This document shows positions 21,931 to 33,983 of a DNA stretch of 64,000 bases, piece after piece. This DNA comes from Litoditis marina (Eukaryota > Nematoda > Chromadorea > Rhabditida > Rhabditidae). The position numbers were made by a program, and so were the translations under genes. Positions within the stretch are counted from its first letter, which is position 1. Each line of letters starts with the position of its first letter. The stretch is from NCBI GenBank assembly GCA_964036275.1, contig OZ038434.1:21627879-21691878 (forward strand), in the 5' to 3' direction. Under the pieces are notes generated by a model. That model searched no databases, had not been told where the DNA came from, and saw nothing but the letters and a program-made list of their open reading frames with translations.

Positions 21931-22332
21931 TCAGTGAAGTAGGAGCGACCGTTTCCCACGAGACCTTTTTGTGGAATGCGGTTTCAATATGGCGATTGGA
22001 CTGCTCTTTTTGACTCTTTTTCTCTTCTTTCCTAGACCTGTCAAATTACGAACGGCCTGGCGACCCCGTTTTTTCACAGCGGTTTTCACGTTCTCCCCGG
22101 ATATGACGTCACTGACCAGATTTTTTCCAGTATTGGCCAGCTGCTGCCCAAGAGGTAATTTGAAAAAAGTGGGAATCATACTCAATACAGATGCAAGAAT
22201 ACCACCAATACCGCGACCTCTCATACCACCGCGTAATCGTGGTACACCGATAAATGGACCACTACCATACTGACCTTGTGAAAGTAGTTGGTCCCATGGT
22301 ATATCTTGTAAATTAATTGGCACAAAGGGCAT
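21931..22332 (-). CDS. Small basic capsid-associated Maverick protein (133 aa)
   Basis: A glycine-rich N-terminal part (GGMRGRGIGGILASVLSMIP) leads to a hydrophobic helix, then LVSDVISGENVKTAVKKRGRQA and a strongly basic C terminus (KKRKRVKK, KRSRGKRS). Polintons commonly encode a small protein of this plan just upstream of the capsid gene, with the same GIGG...VSDV.SG.N...A...R signature. It is compared with adenovirus core or membrane-active minor proteins, though that comparison is not settled. The start ATG at 22332 is 40 bases from the divergent protease ATG. Confidence 0.75.
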   Translation of the reverse strand: MPFVPINLQDIPWDQLLSQGQYGSGPFIGVPRLRGGMRGRGIGGILASVLSMIPTFFKLPLGQQLANTGKNLVSDVISGENVKTAVKKRGRQAVRNLTGLGKKRKRVKKSSPIAILKPHSTKRSRGKRSLLLH

Positions 22333-22372
22333 ATCCGACCGTCTTCCAGTGGTGTACGGTACTGATTGGCCA

Positions 22373-22840
22373 ATGTACGAGAGAGAAATTACTAGTCTTT
22401 TAGCTACAGACTCTACAGTCTCAGGCCTATTTCATGGAGTCTTCCCATGTGATCGACTTCCTACAAACCTACAAACCGGTGAATATTTCCTAATCGTGAA
22501 CACGGAACCTCATTACAAGTCGGGAGCACATTGGCAATTGATATATGTGAAGCGTTCTACTTGTTATTTTTTCTGCTCTCTAGGAGAGCGGCCGAAAGGA
22601 TACATCTTGTCGTTTGTACGTCAGTTTTCCCGTACATACCGTAATCGAATCGCAGCTCAACTTCCCCATGAAACAACATGTGGTGGATACACAATATTCG
22701 TTGCCCACATGCTGGCTAGGGGTAACACATTTGAGAATGTTTGTAAATTTTTTGATCACATCAGTATGGACGATGAGTTTATTCGTTACTTTATGCTGAA
22801 GAATTATAGTTTTTCTATTGAGCAATTTGCTACTGTCTGA
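22373..22840 (+). CDS. Adenain-like cysteine protease (Maverick PRO), acidic triad residue not in its usual place
   Basis: This family matures capsid proteins by cleavage. From the first ATG (155 residues) the catalytic histidine is H53 (GAHWQLIY), the oxyanion glutamine Q96 and the nucleophile C103 (TTCGGYTIFVAH). The Q-to-C spacing of seven matches adenovirus protease. The sequence where the Asp/Glu of the triad is expected reads FFCSLGERP, with cysteine (C68) in place of the acid in the usual FFDSFG-type motif. The enzyme may be inactive, or the nearby E72 may substitute. An upstream in-frame GTG is ignored. The gene is otherwise complete and of normal length. Confidence 0.85.
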   Translation: MYEREITSLLATDSTVSGLFHGVFPCDRLPTNLQTGEYFLIVNTEPHYKSGAHWQLIYVKRSTCYFFCSLGERPKGYILSFVRQFSRTYRNRIAAQLPHETTCGGYTIFVAHMLARGNTFENVCKFFDHISMDDEFIRYFMLKNYSFSIEQFATV

Positions 22841-23059
22841 CTTGGCGCACATTGAGCATTTTTTCACTGACACTCGTTATCTTGTTTTCCCCATCAGTGC
22901 GATATATCCGGCCATCATCTAGACTTATCTACCTATGTTACCTATTTTATCTTCTTTATCTACATAACACCATCTTAAAAGATTGTAATCTCATTTGCCT
23001 AAGGGGATAAACAACTTGATTGATAGCTATTTTCCTCCCCCGGAGATGGGAAAAATGGG
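22841..23059. other. Intergenic region between protease and spliced gene
   Basis: The first part is the 3' flank of the protease gene. CTCCCCCGGAG at about 23035 is a short dyad just upstream of the TATA box of the next gene. No coding frame is supported. Confidence 0.3.
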
Positions 23060-23067
23060 TATAAAAG
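23060..23067 (+). promoter_or_regulatory. TATA box of the spliced 194-aa gene
   Basis: TATAAAAG lies 56 bases before the ATG at 23123, in GC-rich surroundings (GGATCGCTGGCAGGGGCAGC). Confidence 0.6.
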
Positions 23068-23122
23068 GATCGCTGGCAGGGGCAGCTCAACCTCAGTTCG
23101 CTGTGTCCTTACCGCTGGTTGA

Positions 23123-24496
23123 ATGTCCTCACAACTTGCTACCCTGGGTGCCGCCGTCGCACGCCGTGACGCCCCAATCCCGAGCTCCCAGGTATACACT
23201 AACTCATTTTGAAAGTATCTGTTTCTCAACCATTAACGTGTGCTGTAAGATTCCTTGAAATGGAAGTGGTTCTTTCATTGGATAGTGTATAATTTGTTGT
23301 ATCAACACGGTGAGTATCAGACAGTTAGTCATACACGTTTTCGGTCGTTTACAATGATAATAACTGCCTGTTTTTCAGATGACAGATATCTCGCTGGAGA
23401 CATTGTTGAAGCTGAGCGGCAGCTGGGCCCCCGTCGTGGAGGCGGAAGCTATTGAAGAAATGAATAAGTGAGTCCATATGTCCCTCCTCCCCAACCGATT
23501 ATCAGAACATTCTTTTCCGATAGTTCAAATTCCAATCCAATTCAATTACAAAAAACAGTTCCAAATATTATTGCTGATATTCAAAAATAAACCAATTCAA
23601 TTCAATTCTTCGGATTTGGTTTTCAATTCTTTTCATTTCAAATTCCAATTAAATTCAATTCCTTAACCACCCTAGTTCCAGGAGTATAACTCTCATTTTC
23701 AGAAAGCTTGACAAGCACGCAGAGCGAATTGTTGGGGCCGTCAACGGCCTATCCGGCTACCCCTTAGAGCTGCCGCTCAAGATCGTCGGGTAGGTTCAAA
23801 TATTGATTGAGATGAAAGTAGGAAAAAAACAAGTAATTATGGTTATTAAAAACATAAACTATTGGCACCCTAGTTTACAGCCTAACTATTACTTTTTCCG
23901 TCTAATTTCAGTTGCACCCATGTGTGTGTGTGTGTGTACACCTCTAGGTGTATACGAGTTTTTTTTATACAATTGAACCCCCGTGTTTTTCAGATGCAGT
24001 GCCCTGGAGCACACGTTCGATGATTACTACAAACGATGCCGCACAAACTACGTCGACTATGTGAACAAACGGTTAGTAGTGTGTGTCACGCATATATTCT
24101 CGTGAGATGGTTCTTTCATTAGAAAAAACAAAATGTAAATGTAATTGTGTTAATAGAATATAAGTCAATGGACTAGAATGTTAAGTTAACAGTTATAAGC
24201 TTTGTGGAGTGTATTTTGTAAACTGACATTACAGATACAACTTCTACCCGCTGTGGCCCCATGCGCCTATGGTCTGCGATCGTCGAAGCACGTTAGTGGC
24301 GCTGGAAGTCGTGCAGCTACAGTTCCGGACAGACGTGACTCGGACCGACGCACCATCAGCCTACGGGGTCCTGCGTCGCGAGGAAAACCTAGCAGCTGGA
24401 CTGGTTGGCCGTCAGGCAACCGACTACCTCAGCGCCCGAGGTGTTATGGGGAGCACCACACTGGCAACACTGCTACTCGAGCAGACTAAAATCTGA
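23123..24496 (+). CDS. Spliced Maverick gene of unknown function (194 aa, five exons)
   Basis: Coding exons are 23123-23191, 23379-23467, 23703-23789, 23994-24071 and 24235-24496. Every junction has GT donors and TTTTCAG-like acceptors and preserves frame to the TGA, giving 194 residues. A TATA box lies 56 bases upstream, and AATAAA (24498-24503) follows the stop. The protein starts MSSQLATLGAAVARRD, has a helical middle (LEHTFDDYYKRC) and a last exon beginning YNFYPLWPHAPMVCDRRS and ending TTLATLLLEQTKI. Third codon positions are far more G/C-rich than in the capsid and polymerase genes, which suggests a different origin, perhaps host capture. No known family is recognised. Intron 3 contains a short TG repeat. 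Confidence 0.7.
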
Positions 24497-24497
24497 G

Positions 24498-24503
24498 AAT
24501 AAA
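24498..24503 (+). terminator. Polyadenylation signal AATAAA of the spliced 194-aa gene
   Basis: The signal starts two bases after the TGA and is followed by a T-rich stretch. Confidence 0.55.
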
Positions 24504-24830
24504 TATTTTTTTGTGATTATGTTCTTTGTTTCCCTGTTTAGTATTGAAAACTAATCAAAGAACCCATCTCCCCCGATAATTCGAGTTCAAAATAAAGCAA
24601 AAAGGGTTTTTTTGAATGAAAATAATAGACGATTACCATTTAAAAGTAGTAAACAACTTCTGAAAGAGTCTGTATTTTTTCGATATTATCCATGAGTTTA
24701 TTCCTTAATTCATGCAGATCAATACGAGTTTTAATGATATAAATCTATGCGCACTATTGTTGCAACAAAGAGATTTTATCGTAGCCGGAAGCCACCACGG
24801 TGAAACGGCAAAACTAGCTATCCGGCCATG
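24504..24830. other. Intergenic DNA without recognised gene
   Basis: AT-rich sequence between the 194-aa gene and the next TATA box. Short frames on both strands show no features of real proteins. Confidence 0.35.
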
Positions 24831-24838
24831 TATAAAAG
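24831..24838 (+). promoter_or_regulatory. TATA box upstream of the 121-aa gene
   Basis: TATAAAAG followed by GGGCGACC, the same style as the box at 23060. The coding ATG at 25020 is 182 bases downstream. A TTTTAG acceptor-like site one base before that ATG suggests a leader intron. Confidence 0.5.
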
Positions 24839-25019
24839 GGGCGACCTGGGGTAGAAGAATTTCACCGGCACCCCATTTTTCAATGCTTCTGTTATTTGAA
24901 CGAACCACTATGTAGCCTGCCTCAAATTGCAAATAATTCCATAGTCTAGCCGTGTGTTCTCTATTTCTTCATTACTATGTCCTCGTTACAGCTGTGAAAA
25001 AAAACAATTGTCTTTTAGA

Positions 25020-25385
25020 ATGCAACGACAAGAACAGCCTTTGACGATCGAGGAGCGGCTAGTGATCGCCGCCGATGCCCTCGAGATTGTCACCACTGGA
25101 TATCACCCGCAGCGTCGTTCGCTCGAGCTTTACCTGGCAGAAACTTTGAAATGGCGAGTGAACGACATAGACGGTGTCACTGGATTTGGCATGGCCATTT
25201 GCGGTGACACCGTCACTGTGTGGTTGCACCGTGGTGCCTCGCCTCCTCAGTTTGCTGTTTCCGTGCCCCCTCCTGCAGCTCAGGCAGGCCATTCCGATGA
25301 ACCTCAAGGACTTTCCGGATACAACGGAGACCCAGGAGCCTCCGGAAGTTTCGGAGTTATCGTCAAAACCGAACCCCTGGAGTGA
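25020..25385 (+). CDS. Small GC-rich Maverick gene of unknown function (121 aa)
   Basis: From the first good ATG the protein begins MQRQEQPLTIEERLVIAADA, is predicted helical for about 45 residues (LELYLAETLKWRV), and ends in a Pro/Ala/Gly-rich, acidic tail (SVPPPAAQAGHSDEP, VKTEPLE). The sequence TTGTCTTTTAG|A before the ATG looks like a splice acceptor. Third positions are G/C-rich like those of the 194-aa gene just upstream, and the two may form one captured unit. The C-terminal VKTEPLE resembles the SUMO attachment consensus (hydrophobic-K-x-E). No family is recognised. Confidence 0.55.
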   Translation: MQRQEQPLTIEERLVIAADALEIVTTGYHPQRRSLELYLAETLKWRVNDIDGVTGFGMAICGDTVTVWLHRGASPPQFAVSVPPPAAQAGHSDEPQGLSGYNGDPGASGSFGVIVKTEPLE

Positions 25386-26263
25386 GCTATGTGTATTTCT
25401 ATGCCTGTTGAATGAAAAAATTCTTCGGAATTGTTTTTTTTTCATGTGTTCAAAATAAGGGGTGTGAAACATTAATTTCTACAGTCTCCAATTTGGATAT
25501 ATTATGCCACGTTTTTCATGAATGGACGAATTTGAAAACCTCTGTGTTATGGTTTTTGAAAAAACCGTGAATAGTCCAAAATGTACACACTGTTATTATA
25601 ATGACTTTATTTGCTAACACAATCAAGATAAAACGACGGTGACTTATTGGCATGTTATACAGCCATCCCCTGTGACATATATCAGCATGTCGACGCATAT
25701 TATACAGTACGCGGTACTACAACGTCTACATAGCACTTCTGCAGGCCACTGGCATACCTAAAACATGTTGCAATGTGCTGTTAGAAAAATATCTAAACGA
25801 AGTTATAAGACATTTGTCTGATACGTGGTTATAAAAAACGGAAAAATGGATGTTATCAGAACATTGTCAGTTCTTTATGACCAAATAGCCGCTCAAGCCC
25901 TTATTGGGATTCCGCCAAGGCCCCGAGTCGGATATAAAAGAACTATGAGCGTATTGGCGAAAGTTATTCTGGTATTTCGGTTACTATTTAAAAATAAACT
26001 CACGACACACTGCACAACTATCGTCTCCTGGTGGCGTTTGAGTTTTGACATGGTTGCCATTTTTTTTAACAGAGGGTAAGTATTGGTTAAGACTTTTTTC
26101 GGTTGTTTTATATGCGAGGTAATGTCGTTAATCATTTTTTCAATGTCGTTTTGCACTCCCGCGCAAATTTTGCGATTGATGACCCATGAGACTAAGCGAT
26201 AAGATCGAAACCGTTTATTACATGTATATACACATACGTGAAACAACGTACATTTTCTTGTGT
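25386..26263. other. Region with one doubtful plus-strand frame
   Basis: Most of these 878 bases hold no supported gene. An ATG frame at 25846-26079 (MDVIRTLSVLYDQIAAQA..., 77 codons) ends just after a strong donor-like AGAGG|GTAAGT at 26076. It could be a first exon whose continuation I could not find. A TTATAAAAA box at about 25829 precedes it. Confidence that it is a gene is low. The 3' end of the polymerase gene follows on the other strand. Confidence 0.25.
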
Positions 26264-28095
26264 TCATAATTTCCATCCAAATGGTAGAGTTCGATAGTCG
26301 TCTGTAACTAGTAGTTTGTTCATGACTGCTTGGAGGCGTTTGTTCTGCTCCTTGCTGTACACCTCCCCAAACTTTTTGACGATACCGAGACGTGACGTGT
26401 GGATGATTTTGTATTCGCCGTGAATTGCGAGAGCTTCGGCTGCCTGTAGTAATGTCTCATAATGAATCTTACCACTGTTGCCAGCGTCCAGCGTGATACC
26501 TCTCACCTTGCAAACCTCACGGCATTCACCGGTTATCATATTTTTGAGCTTATATGCGTATACTTTTGGTGCAATACTAACAAAATTTGTAATCTGAAAC
26601 CCCTGCGGGATTTCACTTTGCCACTTACCTAAATAGCTACCTTGTAGATCTTCCAGATTGTCAGCGCCGGGCTGTGCTATCATCACGCAGGAATCCGTGT
26701 CACAGTATAACGCGCGTTCTTGTAATCGATGTAGAGCGGTCCACAGCATAATTCGTCCTGCCGCGGTAACCAAAGCAGCAATTGCACAGTTTGTAAATGG
26801 TGCTGGTGTTTGGTATTCTTCTTTTTTCTTATAGGACACCATAACCAATCCTTTATCACCGATTGTTTCGCATCCCACGTCTAGTGTATCATCTTCCATT
26901 AAGGATTCAAACTCGGCAGAATCGGGGTTCAAGATCACATTATTTGTCTTGTCACTTCGTTCTCCAAACTTGCCCCAGCTGCTGTTGATTGCTAGTTTGC
27001 TGAGACATCTCAGTGGCAGATTTTTCTCAACTTTCTCCTTGTCGATTTTGATTCCTTCGTTCCGGTTCAAATCGTCGATCATTTGGTCTTTTTCTTCTTC
27101 TGTCATATCTGTTCTTGCCCATCCGCTAGCCTCCATCTTGACCTTTATAAAGTCATGTAAAAACTTTTTGAATAGTCCTGTCCCCCATTTGTGATCGGGC
27201 CAGTGCCAAACTTCGAAAACCTTTAGCACTTTGTAGCCGTGTTCCAGTGCTTTTTCCAGCTCAATATGTGATGTAGTTGTGTAGATTGACCGTTCTGTTT
27301 CCAGTGTGTGTGTGCATGTGCTCGTTGCTTCCTCTATCGCACACGTTCTGCAGAGTGGAAATAATAGTTTTCCATTATATTTGAACGGAATTATAGAACG
27401 TAGCAAGTTCTGGGGTGGCAGTATTTCCATTAGAAAAAAGCCCTTGTAGGGTAGTGGCAGAGTAATGGGCTCGAAGTTGGATGTGATTACTGTAGGCTGT
27501 CCAGTTGGAAAAGGTGTATTACATAGTATATATGGATACATACTGTTGACGTCGATGTGTTCAATAACTTCATTTTTTTCTGGGGAGGGATCTCGCTTCA
27601 GCACATAGTTCTGCGTTCGTGCACCATAAAATGCGTCTCTGATTCTCAATCTATTCAGATGGTGAATTGATTTGAAAAAGGTACGCATCTCTGGATTGGT
27701 CTTCAGTTCAGCATTTATCTCGTGCTCCCATATGATGTGTAGTTTGTAGTCCTGAGATTGAATTATTTTCAGCCGATCCATAGTTTCTTTATAAACTTCG
27801 TCCATTCTTTTGTAGTAGAACGGGTGCTGTGTATTCGGTTTAGTATGAAGTCGGCATCCATGTATGAAGCATCCTAGTATTTCGTAAATTGTGTTAGTTT
27901 CGGCATGGTATGCGTCCACTTTGATCTGCTGTCCCTCATGCTGCACGCGATATTCTCCTCCTTTCAGAATGTACTGTAGCTCAATGTTTTTCGTGTGCTC
28001 GATCCATTGAATTGTGCGAACTGCCAGCTTCGATTGCACGTCATTTCCATGATAACCGTTCTCAGGTATTATTCCGACTTGGCCCGGCTGCATAT
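26264..28095 (-). pseudogene. Protein-primed DNA polymerase B, C-terminal (palm/thumb) fragment
   Basis: About 610 codons of Maverick family-B polymerase. Polymerase motif A is IDVNSMYPYI, motif B KLAINSSWGKFGE and motif C YCDTDSC, all intact, and the TPR-type insertion region precedes motif B. The fragment begins at the insertion point of the 6.46-kb element; the apparent start codon beyond it belongs to the element's terminus and is not a real start. The matching upstream part is at 34560-35531. The reading frames on both sides of the insertion are compatible once the four-base target duplication is allowed for, so the gene was open here before the insertion. The C terminus ends naturally at a stop codon. 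Confidence 0.9.
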
Positions 28096-28147
28096 AAGGC
28101 GGGGTCAATTAAAAAAATTTGGAAAGTCGCCGAAAACCAGGAAACGT
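28096..28147 (+). repeat. Left terminal inverted repeat of the 6.46-kb element
   Basis: Perfect inverted match to 34508-34559; one mismatch then a few more matching bases (CCAAA) follow inward. Confidence 0.95.
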
Positions 28148-28378
28148 ACCAAACGGCGCTCTAGGAAAAAACGGTCGACACGAGTGAGTGATTTGGCACA
28201 GAACTGGAATATTTTTCAAACGAAAGCGACTGCATGTCTGAATTGGGTGTGTTGCTTGATTATCGGGTTGTCAATAGTACAGTGAGAACAAGGATGAGTA
28301 GTGACCACTTTATTGCGAATCAACAACCGACAATGCATTCAAAAAGTACCTGATTTGACATCTTTCAAACTAAAAAAA

Positions 28379-28530
28379 GACATACGAGAAATTCCAAAGC
28401 TAAAAATTACCAGTTTGAAAAATGCTAAAAATAGACATCCAAGAAATTCCAAAGCTAAAAATTACCAGTCGAAAAATTCTGAAAATAGACATCTGACAAA
28501 TTCCAAAGCTAAAAATTACTCGTTTGACAA
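28379..28530. repeat. Tandem repeat, 54-55-bp unit, about 2.8 copies
   Basis: GACAT followed by AAATTCCAAAGCTAAAAATTA recurs in frame at 28379, 28434 and 28488. The apparent small open frame over it is a by-product of the repeat. Confidence 0.85.
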
Positions 28531-31500
28531 ATGCCAAGACATTGCTTCTTGCTTTGAAATTTGTCAAGTAATGGTGTGCCTCAATTATTAAATTTCAAAA
28601 CACAAATTCTGTGATTGGCACATGCCAAAACGGCAATTTTAACAACCTAGCTTAAACAACATAAAAGTATTACGAAAAATAGATAAAAGCGAATTACAAC
28701 CATAATAAATAATGGAACAACACATATGTTCCAAATATAGTTCAATTGGGATTATAAAAAGGTAGCTAGAGCTAAAGTATTATGAAAAGCAAGCTACTTG
28801 AGATGTGGTTCGCCATAAAAAAAAGTTAAGCTTGAGAACATTGATAATGTTTGAGTTAGCGAAACCGAAGAGCCTATTGTAAATGGGATTGCAGGTACAT
28901 ATTACATTTGCAAGGCTTTTCGCTAACTCAGATAGAATGCTGAGAAGAGAAACTTGGCGGCTAGTAACCCACCCAAAGCGCTAGTAGCGGTTCGATCGAG
29001 CAAAGGTCTGCTATTACCCATTTAAATTAGTAGTGACTTCATTTTCGATAGCCGTTTGGCAAACGGATACCAAGTTACTATTAACGGCTATAAAACAACT
29101 ACCTCGAGTTCGCGAAAATGGAAAAAATCACAAAATGCTACTAGTTTTCTACCAAATTGCTAGCTAATTTGGACTCTACCTACCACTACTAAACAGCTAG
29201 TAGCCGTTAGATCGGACGGCTACTGGTGATTAATTACTGTATATAAGAACCAGGTTAATCAACGTGTTAATCTCTATTTTTTGAGCAAAAACCTCAGTTT
29301 AATAATAATTCGATCGCCCTCAACAACGGTGGAACAAAGAAATTATATCCATTCTAGCACTACTTCGACGTGAAAATAGCAAATCCATTCCATTACAAAA
29401 CAAACCTCAAAAGAATCCAATTTGCTATTTTCAATCGAATTTAACAAAATTCCGTGAAAAAAAAAACTTATTAAAACAGATTTACGGAACTGAAAGTCAG
29501 AAACTGATTACTGATCTTGAGAGCATACCTATCACCTAGCAGAAACACAGAAAAAACAGCGTCAAAAATATTAACAAAGTGAACTGTCCGGGCAGCGAGT
29601 GACAGACCAGCAGCTTGGTATCCATTTGAGTGAACTCCTTTTGGGCCGGAATAGCGAATGGGAATAATGCTTCGTCCGTATCTGAAACAGAAACTGTACT
29701 GAACAATAATGTCTGAATCAATACACATACACATTCTTCATAACCCTACAAAACGAGACGCTCGGTGCGTGACCAAAATAACCTTATATTGGCGCGGTGC
29801 GCGGTTTGAGCATACATCAGAAAGTTTGTCCGAATGGCCATGGAAAATAGAGAAACGAGCTACTTTTCTGCCATAAATGGGGGAAATTTTCTGTTTCCGA
29901 TGCAAAATCATTAAATTTCACGCATTCAAGTACAAAAAGGACTCCTTCTTGTCGAATAGTTCGACCTCAACCTAACTGGTGTATGTATGAATTAGAGTAG
30001 TGTTTTCTACCCTATCCAAGTTTCCACGGCAATCCTCACAGAAAAATAGAAGAACTGAGCATACACTGGTAAGGTTTGACTATTCGACAAAATAAGTCCG
30101 TTTTAAACTTAGACCCGTGAGAAATGATTCATCAAAAAAAGACAACATCACTTGTTTTCAATCAAAGAGGAGCCCGCGTTTCGATTTTCTGTGGCTAATT
30201 GAACAATTTTATTAAGGTATGGGATTTCAAATGTTTAGACCTAAGTTGATTGACACTTACACTTATGAAGCATGTTGCATGTACTCAACTCAACCAATTG
30301 AGACTATTAGCTCATATTGTTAACTCGCTCCTACTACTACACTAGAGTAAATTGAACATATTCCGTGAGCTACCTGAAAGAGAAACGCACTCAAGTCGGC
30401 TTATATTTAGAGCGCTACGAGATTACGCGACAACTTGCCCCCGCGTGTGTGACACCTCGTCCCCACTGTTTTCAACAATAATAAGCAAGAAACAGGGCTT
30501 GAAAAGCGAATCACATTTTTTGAACCTCAAGGTTTGTTATTGAATTCAAATCAAAAACTAACACCTTGAAAAGTTGCTTAACAGCCACACATTTGATAGA
30601 AACAATGAATGTCTGAGAAGAACGATACAATTATCAAATTACTATCTCCTCTTCCGATTCCAACTCGATTCTGAAGTTGTCTACTACTTCCAGGGGGGGG
30701 GGACAAATCTAGGCATCCGCTTAATTCTGAAGTTTAGGCTGGTTTGAGTCATTTTTGAGCCGCGGGACAAGTTGTGACCCACACAACGAGAACGAGATGT
30801 CCGCAAACACCAGCAAAAGCTGCATGATGTGACGAAGCTAGAGAATTATAGAATGAAGACTCACCCTTGTTAAACTCGAACTCCATCTTGTGGTTGAGCG
30901 CGTCGCAGCTTCTCAGTGATGCGGGTAATCATTCCGAAACCTTCAAGAAACACATGTAATCATGTCAAATAAATAATAAATATGAATAATTGCGTCTAAA
31001 ACAACGATAAAAAGAAAAATAACATTATAACTCGGTTTTAAAATTTTCCAAAAAAGGCTGCAGACGTGCACAGGAAAATGCAGAAAGTACACGCGCAGGC
31101 TACGCATTACATTTTTCGTCACACGCTATCATTAAAAAGTTTAAAATTTTCAAAAATTTTATTCTAAATGTAATTCTTTCGTGTTTATTTTGTTTATATT
31201 TTTTGTAAAACGTCCTATACATCAGTCTCTTGCTTTTTTCGTCAGTTCCATGCTCGCGCATGAATTGTATCGATAAAATTTGGCGTGTTGTGCAATCTAA
31301 CCGTTTTTCCTAAAAACGGTGTGTCCAACATTATATTCGACAGCGTATTTTCATAATGCTCCGTTACCACATGTATTATTATGTCTCAGAATAGTTTTCT
31401 GTTTTGACGTGTTCTCACTTTCGTCACTAGGGTTTTCTCCTCGGTAAAAATTTAAGACGTTGGTGTTGATGTTAGGAACTTTACAGTATACAGGTTGTGT
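28531..31500. other. Interior of the 6.46-kb element, no gene recognised
   Basis: About 3 kb of AT-rich sequence with no frame longer than about 85 codons and no transposase motif. Present are an inverted phrase around TTTGAGTTAGCGAAA (about 28850) and CTTTTCGCTAACTC (about 28917), which could fold into a hairpin, and a run of nine to ten G at about 30692. Confidence 0.4.
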
Positions 31501-33433
31501 TTTTCAGGTATAATTGCCAATGTGGAGACAGTGTGAGTGTTACTCAGATGAGTGGATGATTTTGGACTTCGATGGAGTAATCATAAGTAAGTTTTTGGTC
31601 AATTGGCATTGTAGATTTCGCGACTTTATCAAAAAACACTAGATTTAGAGCTAGGATTCTGGGTGTCTCCCTTGTTGAGTCAGAGTCGAATTAGATGAGA
31701 TTTAATTGGGTTTTCCGAACCAGCGAGAGAAGGTAGTTTTAGGCAGGATTCATACTTTTTGCTGCCGGATCGAGCGTTTTTTGCTGTCAAAGATGGCAGA
31801 AAAATACTTCGAACTCTTGCAGTTTTGCAGTATTTTAGCGAGCAAACTGTACATGACGTCAATAGTTGATTATATTCCTTGAAACCTCTAAACGGGTCAA
31901 AAGTCTAACTTTGTATATAATCAGATAAAATGTTTGCTCGAAATTTCCATATCTTGCCGGAATTTGACTTTTGTGTAGTTAAAGATGAGCGTATCGTATC
32001 GGATATTCATTCTGTATGGTTTGGAGAGATCTCTGACACCAGAACAGAAATATGTAATGTGTAACCACCAAAATGAAAATGAACAAAAAATAAAATGTTT
32101 TACCATTAAAATCGTTTCCATACAAAATGTACTTGTTCTTTCTCTTTCAAGCAGGTTCAGACACAACAAGTAGCGTTACTAGAATTATAGTAATAATGAC
32201 TTATATATATTTGTTCTACATATTTATTTTACAGGCGAGAGGAAGGGTAGACGTCCTTCGGGTGGATGACACATTGTGGCTCTTCGGAAATATTGTGAGT
32301 TTTTCAACACTAATTGTTTTCTATCGAGTATTTAGGGTTCTTTAAGTCAAAAGTTTCAGATAAAACAGTTCAATGTTACATAGTGAAACCTAAAAACTTA
32401 AATTAACGTGCGTAATTTTAAAATCATACACGATACCTCCGCAAAACAGATTTTGCCTCTCGCTTATCGCGTTTAAAACAGTTTTCGCTTTAAAAATGAT
32501 CGGAAGCTCCAGGAATAGGAAGAAATGAGCATCGGTCGACGCAATAAGTACGGAGTAGTTTAGCTGTGGTTCGAGTTAATATTAACTGTGGCATTGTTCA
32601 TTCAAATTCAGCCCACATATGATTGAAATTTGCTAAAATAGGCGCACAACATTTTGAGTTGAGTGTAAGGAGCTTGTGACCAAGAAAGTACCAAACCTTT
32701 TATAGTTTGAGTCATTTTTTGTTGGGCGATTTCGGTGGGAGCCAATTTGGAGATTTTAGTGGGAGCCAATTAGCTATTCAATTCTCTGCTATACCAGTTA
32801 AGGGAAGGGATCGTGTCAGTAAACATTTTGATTAAGATTTTGACCTCCACCGATTCGGCCTTACTCGTAGCTCAGTGAGGTGGTCCGATTAGCCCTAAAA
32901 ACCGGCTCTATTCGCATTGATAAGCTGTATTGTTTTTTTCAAATGATAGGATAAGTTGTTTTTCGAATCCAAAACCACGTTATTTCTCAATAGTCACATT
33001 GTACACTGATATTATAGTACATGATAGCGACTTTTTCTCTCAACGTAAAATAACATATCCCAGCTGAGAAACTGAATGCTTCAAAGACCTGACACCATGG
33101 GACGGTTAAAATACCCCGTCGAAGTGGTGTAGACCCATGTACATTTTCGCCCTATTTCTAGAAGTTACGCTCATTTTTACAAGCGAGAACAGTTCGACAC
33201 ACGATACACGAGAAATGTACTCACTTTTCAGAAGTATAATGCCAGTTTTCAGAGTTACACACGTTCATTTTAGTTGTACTGGCACTTATCTATTTTACCT
33301 ATGCCTGACACCTGAGAAACGTATGAAAAACTTCGGTGACTATTTGTGATTTTCCTTTCATAAAATAACTTTTTAGGTGTCTGTCATAGTGTCATCCTGG
33401 GTTCGTTCTCGGGCAAAGCGACGGAATCAATAA
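31501..33433 (+). other. Possible remnants of a small spliced gene inside the 6.46-kb element
   Basis: Exon-like stretches flanked by good splice signals occur. One contains an ATG at about 31520 (MWRQCECYSDEW...) and ends at a GTAAGT donor at about 31587. The others are 32235-32294 (TTTACAG acceptor, GTGAGT donor; encodes ARGRVDVLRVDDTLWLFGNI) and 33377-33433 (TTTTTAG acceptor; encodes VSVIVSSWVRSRAKRRNQ then a stop). The second and third are in frame with each other; the first is not, unless an unseen exon lies between. Chance cannot be excluded. Confidence 0.2.
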
Positions 33434-33983
33434 CAAGAAAACGGAAGAAGATTCTGGGATTCCCGAGACCCGTCCCAAAAGTGCTTCATGTCGTCCCACT
33501 TCGCTGCTGTTTGTTTAGCTCCATATTCCCTTGGACATACTTTGTAGTGTATTGTGTGAGTTTTCATACAAAATATAAGAAAAAGTAGAGTTACGAGGCT
33601 ATCTAAAATTGTTTTTTTAGTTAGTTAATGATCTTTTTTCGTGTAAAAAATTAGGGTTTGAAACGTTCCAAACAATTTTTAGGCTTTTGGAAAATGTTGA
33701 CATGATATTTTCGTGTTTTGGAACATTTCAAATGTCGATGTAGCTTTTAGCATCGTTCAAATGTCTGGTTCCCAGTTCCAACTGTTCTAATGTGCCAGAA
33801 TTTTCTATTTCCGTTCGGAAAGGTTTCGAGAATATAGGGATTTGGAACAAGACAAACTAATTTTATGATTTTGATAAATGCTGAATATTCCCCTTTCCTT
33901 TTTGAAACATTTCCTAATTTATGTTTTCTAGAAAGGTTTGAATAACATAGGGGTTTGAAATTTGTTTTCTCAGAATGTATGTG

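Noticed and set aside
29471..32345. Several 60-90-codon frames inside the 6.46-kb element
   Set aside because: Length expected by chance in AT-rich DNA; no transposase, helicase or other motif.
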